This document shows positions 1 through 10,431 of a DNA stretch of 64,000 nucleotides, one piece after another; positions within the stretch are counted from its first letter, which is position 1, and each line of letters begins with the position of its first letter. The DNA comes from Tetracentron sinense. Its lineage: Eukaryota > Streptophyta > Magnoliopsida > Trochodendrales > Trochodendraceae. The position numbers were made by a program, and so were the translations under genes. The notes beneath the pieces were generated by a model. That model was not told where the DNA came from, searched no databases, and was given only the letters and a program-made list of their open reading frames with translations. The DNA lies in NCBI GenBank assembly GCA_015143295.1, contig CM026574.1:7628938-7692937 (forward strand), written 5' to 3'.

Positions 1-330
1 ACCATGTCTCCTTTGACACCCCTTAACCGTGGGTAATGTTCACCTACTCCTAGGGTTCACCCACCTATTTTTGGTTTTTTTTAAATATTAATTCTATTTT
101 TTTAATTAAAAAACTGTTTTTAATATTAAAAAAACTTTTGAAACAGTTTTTTAATTTTAAAAATAGGATTAATATTTTTTAAAAAAACCAAAAATAGGTA
201 GGTGAACCCTAGGGGTGGGTGAACATTACCCACGGTTAAAGGGTGTCAAAAGAGACACGTGGCGACCTCTAGGGGTGATAACCGGATTTGGCAAATCCGG
301 TTATCACCGTACAGGATTTGACTCCTTGAG
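1..330. mobile_element. Hairpin MITE, copy 1 (cut by window edge)
   Basis: The left arm (about 1-70) and right arm (about 185-262) are inverted copies of each other. Each carries the marker blocks CCTAGGGTTCACCCA, TTAACCGTGG and a GACACC/GTGTC block, separated by a short AT-rich loop. Outside the right arm comes CAAATCCGGTTATCACC and then GAGGATTT-like sequence (to about 330), which matches the outer ends of the copies at 9050-9354 and 59690-60050. The outer left end lies before base 1. There is no coding capacity, so this is a foldback/MITE family without a visible transposase. Confidence 0.75.
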
Positions 331-538
331 TAAAATGCAATAGAGACCCAAAAACAAAGTAATCATTAGCCAATAAAAGGTTTCATTTATATAATCTCTT
401 ATTATCAACATACCATAACAAAGCTCTCAAAGGAAGGGATGGATTTGATCCAGGCGACCTTAACAACATAACATGACTCTCTCCTCCACCCAAAAAAAAA
501 ACCTAAAATGACTCTAAGAATTAACGGGAATAAATCTT

Positions 539-876
539 TCAAGTTTTCTTCGGAGGGCAAAGCGCAAGGCAATTGCATATATAAGGATTACGTTTATGAC
601 GGTCACATGCGCATCCTAATCGGAAAGTCCTTAGCCCTATCTTGGCAACACAAGCCTCGGAGCAAGATGTCTGGTTGCACCCACGCCACATCTCTATGAC
701 ATCTGTGCACACGTCCTCGAACCCTGCATTCCCCACATACGTTACTATAGACTTCAAATAATTTTATGATTACAAGGAAAGAAGGTAAAAGATATGGAAA
801 ACATACCATTAGAAAAAGTGACTAAGCTGAATAGAAGGATGCAGAGCATGGGAAGGAGGATCATCGGCTTCTTCAT
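539..876 (-). CDS. Defensin-like secreted cysteine-rich peptide, copy 1 (two exons)
   Basis: Exon 1 is 876-807 and exon 2 is 723-539, split by an 83-bp intron with GTATGT donor and GCAG acceptor (phase 1). The product has 84 residues. Residues 1-23 or so form a signal peptide (MKKPMILLPMLCILLFSLV). The mature part has nine cysteines at residues 29, 39, 44, 48, 61, 63, 73, 75 and 79. C-X3-C (44-48) followed by C-X-C (73-75) is the CS-alpha-beta defensin pattern, so the likely role is a secreted antimicrobial or signalling peptide of the DEFL class. It is longer and more basic in its C-terminal half than classical plant defensins (45-54 residues). I chose the ATG at 876 because it starts the signal peptide and is conserved in the paralogue at 58863-59191. 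The family fold is established knowledge; the biological role is inference. An SCR-like peptide is an alternative. Confidence 0.8.
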
Positions 877-940
877 CGTTTCTCTCTTTCTAGGATGTAA
901 TTGGGTTGTATAATGAAGTAACATATTAGGTTTAACCACA

Positions 941-950
941 ATTTATAAGA
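941..950 (-). promoter_or_regulatory. TATA box of defensin-like gene 1
   Basis: On the minus strand this reads TCTTATAAAT, about 65 bp upstream of the start codon at 876. The same block is kept at 59244-59253 at nearly the same distance from the second copy, although surrounding bases differ. No other control element is evident. Confidence 0.5.
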
Positions 951-1140
951 AAATAAGATAGGTCAAAAGGGAAGTTTCTAAATCTATTTCCTTATTATAG
1001 TAATGTTTTATATTTACAACTAAGACTAAGAGAATATTTATTGGCAGGAAATTTAATTTCAGAAAGATACAAATGTCATAGATTCTTTCCCTTGACACGT
1101 TTAATTTGGAATTGGGATATCTTATCATCAAATGATATAG

Positions 1141-1427
1141 TGTATCTCTTTCAACTTATTACAACACCTCTTATTATATTCTCCAATAATAGGTAGGTTG
1201 GTAGGTCTGGTTCTAAACGACTCGAAGAAGATGGAGGAAGGGCATTATTGTCCTTTTTCTTTTTGGTGCACTACAAAGTATGGTCTTTTATCGCCAACGT
1301 GTAGAAATGCCCAAAAGGATCTTGTCTATAGAAAGATTACACCTATTTCAGATAGGTCTAAAAGTGTTGGAGGTAAATATATAGATCTCAGCTTCAAAGA
1401 AAATCAAAATTATATTTAAGGTAATTT
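1141..1427. other. Intergenic, nothing recognised
   Basis: Between the promoter side of defensin-like gene 1 and the SINE at 1428 there is no recognisable gene or repeat. Homology to the second defensin-like locus stops near 1135. Confidence 0.5.
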
Positions 1428-1640
1428 GAGGTGTCGCCAAACCCTTTGGTTCAGGACTAATCTCTAAGGATGCGACGAGAGCTCGTAACTCGTCATAGTA
1501 GGAAAGTCTGGGAAAATCCCGTGTAGAATTGGCCCCAAAAGGGCCAAAAGGGGAGTGAGAAGTCGAACACAGGACCTTCCGCTTCATGAGGCGTAAGTCC
1601 CAGTAATTACCGGTCCACCCCTTCAGGGTTAACAACAACT
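1428..1640 (-). mobile_element. SINE, Au-like family copy 1
   Basis: On the minus strand there is an A-box-like stretch near 1620 and a B-box-like GTTCGACTTC near 1572, followed by a GGGGCCAATTCTA block and a segment containing CGAGCTCTCGTC. The body matches 39985-40145 over about 150 bp. The box positions mark a tRNA-derived SINE and not a tRNA gene, since no cloverleaf 3' half is present. A target duplication is not clear. Confidence 0.55.
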
Positions 1641-1782
1641 TTTAAGAGATATTTATACAATTGTGAAGATTCTTTGACGAAAATACATTATAGCCACCAA
1701 CATCTTTGTCCCTAAGACAATAATTTTTAAAGGAAAATAATCACCTCCTCGACCGGTGACATGAGGAGGGGCGTCTCGGCTC

Positions 1783-1895
1783 CCTTTCTTGCCACATGTC
1801 CCTTCTTTTAACTCCCTTCAGTTGTGGTTAAGATTCACTCACCTGTAGGGTTCACCCATTTACTCTTGGTTTTAAGAAAAATTAAATAAATAAAC
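1783..1895. mobile_element. Single arm of the hairpin MITE family
   Basis: Shows the same order of blocks as the left arm of the MITE at 1-330 (GCCACATGTCCC, GTTGTGGTTAAGATTCAC, GTAGGGTTCACCCA, CTTGGTTTT), but without the opposite arm. This is a broken copy or an ancestral single unit. Confidence 0.5.
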
Positions 1896-2216
1896 ATTTA
1901 ATCATAAGGTTACAAAAATTTAACTTGAGTTAATGGCAAATGAAAGGGCGGCTTTTTGAGAGCGAGGACTAATTGTTCGCTCCACGCCTGTGGAGCGTAC
2001 TATTGCTCAATTTTAAATACAAACCCTAGATTAATACGTCACCCCAGAGTTGGTAAAAAGATATTTTTTTTCTGTTAAAACAATTTTAAGTTTGCATAAG
2101 TTTTAATTTAATCCACATATTTTTTTTTTATAAGGATATGGTAAAAGTGTCATTTTTGAAATGGCTAGAGGTATTTAGGTAATGTTCCAATTCAAGCACA
2201 TTTAAGTAATTTTAAA

Positions 2217-3930
2217 GGGTCCGTTTGGTTCAGATTATTACAGTCACAATTGATTATACAATAAATGCTGTCATAAATAAGCGTTGTCATAAATAAGCAT
2301 TGTATTGAATAATCCTGTTTGGATAGCATACTGTCTATAATCGATTATTTATAAATAATTGATTATATGTAAAATAATAGCGTTTGGTTCATCCTGAAAC
2401 ATAAATTGATTACTATTATGAAATTTTGAAATGTCATCCCAACTCTTGAAAGTTACAAAAAGACCCTACTTTAAGACAATAGTTATAAACCATAAATTGA
2501 AGCAATATTGAAATTTCATCAAAATATTATACATTGAAATATAGATTTCAGCAATATCCAGATTTCATCTAAATGTTATTCATCGAATATAGTTTTCAGC
2601 AATATCCAGATTTTAGCTTTCATATCGTCCAAGGAGCATAATACAATGACAAATTGGTTCAATCTTAAAACGGAAAACCAAATTAAAAAGTATTTAAGAT
2701 GCATGAATGTTTCATATTGAGTTTCAGAAGACATTACTATTATCATATCGAATTCCCAAAATGGCATTCAGATATGTCAATGGTTCAAACAGCAACCCAT
2801 ATTGTCTTGATAGTTGATGCCCACAAGATTAACCAATTATTGGAGTCAACATACAAGTAGAACAAAGAGATATGGTCTTGACTGGTGGGATATGGAGGGA
2901 AGAGCTTGTGCTTGCAAGGGTCGGTTCCTATATGAGCTCTTCCATGTATGTGGACTGATTTTTCAAAAGGGTATTGAGAAAAGTCATTACTGGCTCACTC
3001 TTCCTTATTCAATCAGATGGTTGGATCATCCACTGGGATGATTGTAATAGATCCCCTGTTAGAGGCTGACCAATTGGAATGTCCAGTTACTTAAGATCCA
3101 TGAGCACACTTCATAGTTGAAGTCATCTAGTTCAGAGGATCCCAACAAACCCAATACCTGGACAAACGTTTTCAAATCAGAGGTTCCAGTCAAAAGTTGC
3201 AACACTTCATAGTTGAAGTCATCTAATTCAGTGCCACCTAGTTGCAACTCCCTGACCCATCTAGTTCAATGCTACAACCCCCACCACCCACACAGCCATA
3301 CCACAGCTCGACCCCACACGATTATGGTTTCTTGGTCTCTTTCCACGGAAGGGTAGATTAAGTACAATTTTGATGTAGGGATTTGATAAGGAAAAAAAAT
3401 TCATGAATAACAATTAAGAATACATAACAAAAAAGAAGAAATTATTCTGTTAAATCCTTATACATGACTAAAGTTCAGAGATCCTAAAATGGAAGAGAAG
3501 AAATTGGTGGGTGCAGAACTGTGCCAAATCACAGAACCCTAACCCTAACTGAAGAAGAAGAAGAAGAAGAAGAAGAGTTCCTGTGTGGCAGCGTCTTCTC
3601 TGCAAGATGCTCTCTTCTACTCGTCTTTTTTCCCAAACCCCCTTTTGATGTTTGGGCAAGATGTGTCGAGACTCGAGAGAGGGGTCGTTTTTTTTAACGA
3701 ATCAGTTACTCCGTTGAAATCATTCCGCACAATCGGATTGGGGAAATCGATTGTGACGAGCCCATAATCACCCCCTGGGCCGATTGCCTTCAAAGTGGTT
3801 GTTTAGGCAATCGGTTTGATAACAATTGATTTGTATAAATCAACCAAACACGATTATTTAGAGTTGATTGTCATGCAATCGATTTTAAGTGATCAAATCA
3901 CTTAAAATAATCCCAACCAAACAGGCTCAA
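2217..3930. mobile_element. Non-autonomous DNA element with GTTTGGTT-type ends
   Basis: The left end reads GGGTCCGTTTGGTT and then GATTATT. The right end, read inward on the other strand, is GAGCCTGTTTGGTT followed by GGGATTATT. These make imperfect terminal inverted repeats of about 24 bp typical of hAT or PIF/Harbinger non-autonomous elements. A target duplication is unclear (AAAG at both edges is the best I see). Inside are two near copies of CTTCATAGTTGAAGTCATCT (3106 and 3206) and a GAA run. No transposase is readable. An alternative reading is two separate small MITEs, 2217-2370 and 3770-3930, flanking unrelated DNA. Confidence 0.45.
3551..3575 (+). repeat. (GAA)n microsatellite
   Basis: An uninterrupted run of about eight GAA triplets inside the element at 2217-3930. 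Confidence 0.9.
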
Positions 3931-3999
3931 AGGTATTTTAAAAACTTTTGAAGATTCTCTTGGAACTCTCCAAGTAGCTCACATGAGGTCCTATACGTC

Positions 4000-6025
4000 C
4001 TATATGGGTGTAAAAAATAAATGGGGGTGCTTATTGGTTTGTTAACGTGTATTTGAATATCCCTTAAGATGAATGTAATATGACCGAAACACAGTCCCCG
4101 CCGCAACAGTACCCTCTGCCATCTGACTGACGGTTAGAAATTCTAGTGAAATTTCATGTAATTTCTATTGCGTTCTCACATAACGAAATCGAAATCCTTT
4201 GAATTTTGTTTTGACAGATTTCAACCAAAAATTTTGAAATCTAGTGAAATATGGAAATTTATTTTGCAATAATATTTTTTAATTGTTTAAATTAAAATTT
4301 TAATATTTTTTGAAATATTCTGAAATTTTATTGAATTTTGTGAAATTTCAAAATTTTAAAATTTATTTTGAAAAATAAAATAATAATATTATATAAATAT
4401 ATGTAATTTTCATCAAATTGAATATTCCAAAATTTTAATAAAATATTAAAAAGATTAAAATTTCAAAATTTTATTGAGAAGTTCAAAATTTTTGAAATTT
4501 CAATTTCGATTGGAGAACCAAAATTGCCAATATAAACGTGATTTCACACTTTGATCGACCTAGCAGAGGATGTTGCCAAACCTAAAATTCTAGGCAAGAA
4601 CAAACAGGCTAAAATTTTATTATGTATCCATGTACTATTGTGTACCGGAATGGCATTGCAAGCAAGGGTGTGACATAAACCTTGGGTAAAAGACATAAAC
4701 CTTGGGTAAAAGGCCACCATCCTAACAAGTGCTGTGCGCCCAAACACATTAATGAATATGGGATTTCACATGAATGGATGTTTTGTATGGGAAATCTCAC
4801 AGCTATTTGTATCCTAGCTTATAGTTGTTCTTGTATAGGTGATTTCACATGTATGACCAATCTATGTGAGTGTATCACATTCCGGTTTAGAGGTCCACAT
4901 GGGAAGATAAAACGACCAATTGATGGTCATTAAAAGTTTAAAAGGTAAACCATATTGCATGGCCTACCTTGTCTAATTAATGGTGTCTTTTTTTTTTGGG
5001 AGTTCAATGCATTATTTTATCCAAGGATAGTTGGTAATGGGGGAAAAAATATTGCTTGTAATGTTGCGGGGGGTATTTGTTAGGTTAGTATGAGAGGTGC
5101 GCACCTTTTCATCTAAGCAACAAGTTGTAGGTCATTGATGTTGTCCACTATTTTAAAATTTATTATCCTTCCAAAAATGTAAAAGAGACAACTAAGGAGT
5201 ATGGTCTTTAACCCCAAAAAAATAAAATAAAGTAGTATGGTCTTTAATTATACAACATTTAAATGAGTCACAACCATATGCATTAAAGGAGTCTAATTAA
5301 AAAAAATTGCTAAACATAGAATGTAGATTTGTACAACACCTTACAAATACTAAATATATATTATATCTAGCAATGTAGTTGGGACTGCATCAGTCCCTAT
5401 TAATGCTTAGTCGGTTTTCTTTTTTTACTATTTTCCTTTTCATTTCCTTCCTTGCATTTCCATGCTAACAAAATGGACCTTTAAGTTGTTTTTCATAGAG
5501 ATAAGCACCGATTAGTCACCCTAAATCAAAAATATCACCTAAAAGGATATGGTTTGAAAAGTTTTACCAAATAGGGTATGTGGGTTTTACATGCATAGCT
5601 AAGGGGTTAATATGTCAAAAGCATACCCTATTAAGTAATAAAAATACAAAGTATGCCTTTTTTGATAAATATGTTAAAAGCATGTCCTTTTGGGTAATAA
5701 AAATGTAAAGCATGACCTTTTAGGTGAATAGCCTTTTTTCATATAATCATATCCTTTCTTATAATAGTCCTGGTGATGCAAGTAGGCATTGTAAACCTGC
5801 GGTAGTGTACCTTATGGGTGGTCTATCATATTGCCTATCCTGTTGTTGTCAAACACCTGATCCAGTGGTCCAGCTTATCCCCCTTGTAAGAGCCGTTGTG
5901 GGCCATAAAAATAAAAACTACCAATAATATGAAGCGACATCAACTATTCAACCCTCCTTATGTCAGGACCTTCCGGGTGGTTGCTTGGACTTACCTCATG
6001 ACACCTTAGTGACTACCTTAGGTCT
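4000..6025. other. Gene-free AT-rich stretch with small tandem repeats
   Basis: Bases 4190-4520 are dominated by GAAATTT/AAATTTC strings. A perfect 20-bp unit (GACATAAACCTTGGGTAAAA) is present twice at 4672-4711. A unit of about 59 bp is present twice at 5611-5728 with divergence. Short open frames here show no recognisable protein. Confidence 0.6.
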
Positions 6026-6043
6026 GGCTGTGTGTAAGAGTTT

Positions 6044-6221
6044 TTTTTTGTTTTGATAACCATGGATATCCTGAGCCTTGAAAGCTCAGACTAGTCCCAC
6101 GGGTTACACAAGGAATACCCCCACCCCATACAACCGTTAGTGAGGGGAGCCAGGAATCGAACTTGAGACCTCCGGGTTTACGGTTCATCCAAGTAACCAC
6201 TGGGCTACACCCTCGAGGGTT
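6044..6221 (-). mobile_element. tRNA-derived SINE with target duplications
   Basis: On the minus strand, box A (TAGCCCAGTGG) lies near the 5' end and box B (AAGTTCGATTCC) about 45 bp later. The tail is A-rich and appears as a T run at 6041-6050 on the plus strand. The insertion is flanked by GGCTGTGTGTAAGAGTTT at 6026-6043 and the same sequence with one difference at 6222-6239. Same general family as the SINEs at 37491-37678 and 60519-60695. Confidence 0.8.
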
Positions 6222-6306
6222 GGCTGTGTGTGAGAGTTTAGTGTGTGTTAGTTACATGATTATCTTTCACAAAAAAAATATATACATTTATATGTGAGGT
6301 TACTCC

Positions 6307-8793
6307 TGTAAGCACCCAATTTTTACACCCCTGTCTTAACCAGGGTTAGCACCATAAACCTTAATGATTCCCAGTTGAGCCCTAGTCAAATCTTAGCCCT
6401 AGTCAAACCCTAGGCAAAACCTAGGTCAAACCTGAGCAAACCCTAGGCCTAACCCTAGGTGCACCTTAGTCAAGCTCTATGCCTAACCCTACGACAAACC
6501 CTAACCCTAGGTAAACCTTGGTCAAACCCTAGGTCTAACCCTGGTCAAACCCTAGGTAAACCTTGGCTCAACCCAGGGTCCAAAACCCTAAAAATCAGGC
6601 CCAGAACCATCTGTGGGCCCAAACATGGGCCCACCGGCCATTTAGAGCCGTTGCAGTGGGGGCCACCAGTAAAATTCAAACTTTTTCAGTAATGACGGTA
6701 ATATCTTCACCACCATTACCTTTTTTGGACTCTGCTACAGTAGATCAAGCCAAGTGTGTGGGGATTTAGCCATTTTTGGCAAAAACTAATAAATTGCGAT
6801 AATAACATTACCGCCATTCACAATCTTGCCTTGTTCAAGAATGACGGTAATGTTATTACCGCCATTACCTTATTCTTGTTCAAACTCGTAGCTTAGACCT
6901 TCTGGCCCCTCCAGTTCCTCTCCAGCTTGTCCCCTACGCCTATTCTAACCCCCTAAACACCCCTGTGTCTCCCTCTTCCTCTATAAAAGCCTCCCTTCAT
7001 CCTTAGTTCAAGACATTCCAAAATTCCTACCTTAAACCTCTGTAGGATTTCGGCCAATCCAAACCTCCTCTATTCCAACCTTAGTCCACCATCTAGGAAG
7101 GTCTCAGACCACTCCACGAGCTACCACAAGCCTTCACTAGTGCCCCAAGGCTCCACCACCAGCTACCACCGCGACACCATCACCACTGTGAGATTCAAGC
7201 AGTGGGGTAGCTAGGGCTATCCCTACCCTCTTTATTTTCTATATTTGCATTTGTAAACCCCTGGTCCTATCCAGGGGTTTCCTCTTTTCAGTTAATAGCA
7301 TACAGACCCCAGGATAGGGGTCCCCCCTACCTCTTCATAGGTATGGGGGAACTCCCTAGAGGGTTACAACTTGGGTTCAAGACCCCCCCCATAGTTTGGC
7401 ATAGCCCCTGACCTTCTGGGGAACCCTCAAGCCATGAGAGATCCTCTAGAAGCCAGCCTAGTCCAAGCCCAGGAGGGCAAAATTGATTTCTCGGATTTTC
7501 AGGAATGACGGTAGAATAATTATCGTCATTCCTGACCTTACTATTCTTAGCCATTGTTGCACCCCTTCTTGTGGGCGCTGGTCCATTCTAGGGTCATGGT
7601 TGGACTCCTCAGGTGTTCCTCTATCTACCCTGGTCATTCCAGGGTCATCCCATGCACTTAACTACGGTTAACAGACCTCAAAACAAAGGTTAGCAGAGTG
7701 GCGGTAATCCATCTACCGCCATTACAGTATACCAACCACAGGGTGTTCAGCTCACCGTGGGGCCCACTCCAGACTACTCCCTAGGCCCACCACAGGCCCA
7801 GGACCATTCTTGGTACTTCCCTCTTCACCCTTGTAGGTTCAGAACCTCATTCTTGGCACTTCCCTCTTCACCCTTGTGGGTTCAGAACCCCTTGGGTTAA
7901 TCCCTAACCCATCCTACAAACTTGCAAACCATGGTCAAAATTGCTTCTGTAATGGCGGTAATCCATTTACCACCATTATTGAACTTATGTGATTATGGGC
8001 TTCACACAGGGCCCAGACTAGGTAAGAAGCTATTCTAGGCTCTGCCAAGCTATCTGAGTCCACCCTGACCAGACCACAACCTTTAACTGGGGTTAACCTA
8101 ATCCCGGTTAAATTTTAACCGTGGTTAAGCAGTCCTTAACCCTTGAAAAATTCTGAAAAATTCTAAAATTTTGCAAAGTGTCCAAAATGTTATGTTTTAG
8201 CGCTTTTTACCATGATTAGCAGTCCTAACCATGGTTGACTCCCCTTTTAACTCTGGTTAGCAACCCGAACCTCAGTTAAAACAACCCTTGGCCTATTGGG
8301 CATTTCCATTAGTCTACCGGACTAACCCTCAACCTACCGGGCCCAATACATTGCAATTGACCGACTCGGTCAATCAAATCCTAGTCTACCGGATTAGTTC
8401 ATTAGCCACCCTTAGTGTGCACATACACACCCCCTAGCCTTGGCACGGGCTCATGTGCCAAAACTACGCTCGGTCTGATCTCACCTTGTGAATACGTAGG
8501 CAACCCAACCCGGGTTCGACCCTTGTTACATTTTCTTTCTTAGATTAGTATTATCTGAAACACTTAGACATTTGAACAAAATCGATTTTAATTTGGTTTA
8601 AACCTAGAAAGTAGGGAACCATTGAAAAATGGAAGTCTCGGGGTGCCTAACCCCTTCTCTGGACTTAACCGATCCTCTTACCTAGACCTCTATTGCAAAC
8701 TAAGACCTTATCCACTTCCCGATGACTTATCCCTTCTGAATGAATATGTGGCAACTCTAACATTTTTCCTGTGAGTAAAATCTCGTGCTCACA
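6307..8793 (+). mobile_element. Solo LTR of a large LTR retrotransposon
   Basis: It starts TGTAAGCACC and ends GTGCTCACA, so the termini are inverted complements. The flanks ACTCC (6302-6306) and ACTAC (8794-8798) fit a decayed 5-bp target duplication. A TATA box (CTATAAAAG) lies at about 6981. No primer-binding site or coding region is attached on either side, so it is most simply a solo LTR from intra-element recombination. The first 300 bp are a degenerate CCCTAGGTCAAA-type array. Six inverted-repeat motifs of the GGCGGTAAT class are scattered through it (see findings). Confidence 0.75.
6320..6600. repeat. Degenerate CCCTAGGTCAAA array
   Basis: About fifteen diverged copies of AACCCTAGGTCAAACC-like words. 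They resemble the telomere word CCCTAA, but the spacing and sequence are irregular and they lie inside the LTR. Confidence 0.7.
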
Positions 8794-9049
8794 ACTACAT
8801 AATAATTAGTGTCAGGTTAAGTTGGATTATTATTTTGACAAAATTGATTTATTTTATTATAAAGAGATTAACTATGAACAAGAGCTCTAGTTGAGCAACC
8901 TCAATATCTGAAGCAAAAATAAGCATTGGAGTAGAGAGATTAATGATAGAAATACCCTTCTTTTTATTCGTAATTACCAAACTGCCACCACTTAAGGGCT
9001 TGCAACTGGAGCTTCAGTTCATAGTTAATCTTTATTATAAATAGGAATG

Positions 9050-9354
9050 AAATCCTCATAACTGGACTCGGGGAGTCCGGTAATGCCCCTAAGGTTACCA
9101 TGTGTCCCTTTTGACACCCCTTAACCGTGGTTAAGATACACCCACCCCAAAGGTTCACCCACCAGTCCTTGTTTTTAACAAAAAAAAATATTGAAAACAT
9201 TTTAATATTTTTATTTCTAAAAACCAAAGATAGGTGTGTGAACCCCAGGGGTGGGTGTATCTTAACCATGATTAAGGGGTGTCAAAAGGGACACGTGGCA
9301 ACCTCAGTGGCATAACCGGACTTTGAGGAGTCCGGTTATAACCGTAGAGGATTT
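9050..9354. mobile_element. Hairpin MITE, copy 2 (complete)
   Basis: The outer ends read GGAATGAAATCCTC and, at the far end, GAGGATTTAATTCC. Moving inward come GGACTC..GAGTCCGG, the GTGTCCCTTTTGACACC block and TTAACCGTGG, with the reverse order on the other side. The central loop is AT-rich. It is the only copy in the window with both outer ends clearly intact. Confidence 0.8.
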
Positions 9355-10431
9355 AATTCCTTATAAATATGTTTTGTAAGTTGCATGAGCTTTAGTTCAA
9401 AGTTGGAAAGTGCTGCCTACTGCCTAGGCCATAGAGGGAGAGGGAGAGGGAGAGGGATGGATACAAAATGGAATCATTTTTTAATGATTAAACGAATACT
9501 TTGTACCTCAGGCACTCACACAAACAACGCAACACATGTTCAGGTTTTGTACAGGTTTCTCTAAGTTTTACAAAAACTTTTGTTGGGTAAGAATTAAAGC
9601 TAAGGGCTAATGCTAACCCAAATTTCATGAGTGTTTGAGAGAGCCTATCAGGCATCCGGATGAGAGGATCCTATCCCTACATGGATTTTGATAGATGCAA
9701 CACCTCGCACAAGCACAACACACTCTAGTAGTGGAGCTCTTAATGATAAAAGATAATGGAGAAAAGAGCCTTTTATTAACTCAACTGAATAAATCTTTAT
9801 TAGCTTGATTCAGTTGTCAAGTTTCCTGGAAGTTGTTATTTTTGCACATCTAGAGGGGACCATATGGAGCATTCAATAGTTATTGTAATTTTGTGCTTGA
9901 ACTGATCATTAATCTTTTGCTTCCTTAATAACCTGAATTGACTTAATGAAAAGAGACTTGGGTAGAGAAAATTAGAACCAAAAAGGGACCATTCATGCAA
10001 TGAATATTTTGCATTTGTAACCTTCTCTGAATGGGCTAGCTTTCCATTAAAATGAAGAGATGAACTATCATGAATACATTTCAGTTTGCAAGTTTGTTTC
10101 ATATCCCTTTCAACAGCTTCATCTGGAAGACACGTTATATAATCAACTTCATCTGAGTCCCAGCTCTCAAAACTTCAGCATTCTCATATCTCTCACACAA
10201 CTTCAGCATTCTCATATCTCTCTCCCCTCTGCAAATACCTAGCCTCACAAGTCACAACATCCTGTAACACACATAGAAGAAAAAAAAGAGCAAAATCTGA
10301 AGCCAAGAAGAGATCCTCCATTTGCTGATCAGTTGCAGGTAACAAGACTTACCTCACTCTCCTCCTTTTTTCTTGTAATTGCAAAGTATATTTTCTTCTA
10401 ATTACAAAAGGATGAATATCCAGGTTTGAAG
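9355..10431. other. Upstream region of the COBRA-like gene
   Basis: A GGGAGA microsatellite sits at 9433-9455. A TATA-like TTATATAAT is at about 10134. A 26-bp unit starting CTTCAGCATTCTC is tandemly duplicated at about 10169-10224 in the presumed 5' leader. A five-codon upstream reading frame starts at 10412. A 5' leader intron from GTAACAAG (10338) to ATCCAG (10422) is possible and would remove that upstream frame. Nothing recognisable lies in 9480-10100. Confidence 0.45.

Noticed and set aside
6160..6221. Possible tRNA gene (boxes A and B)
   Set aside because: No complete cloverleaf; tail and target duplications identify a SINE. The same applies at 37491 and 60519.
6320..6600. Telomere-like CCCTA words
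   Set aside because: Irregular, diverged and enclosed within LTR ends; not an interstitial telomere array of clean CCCTAAA units.
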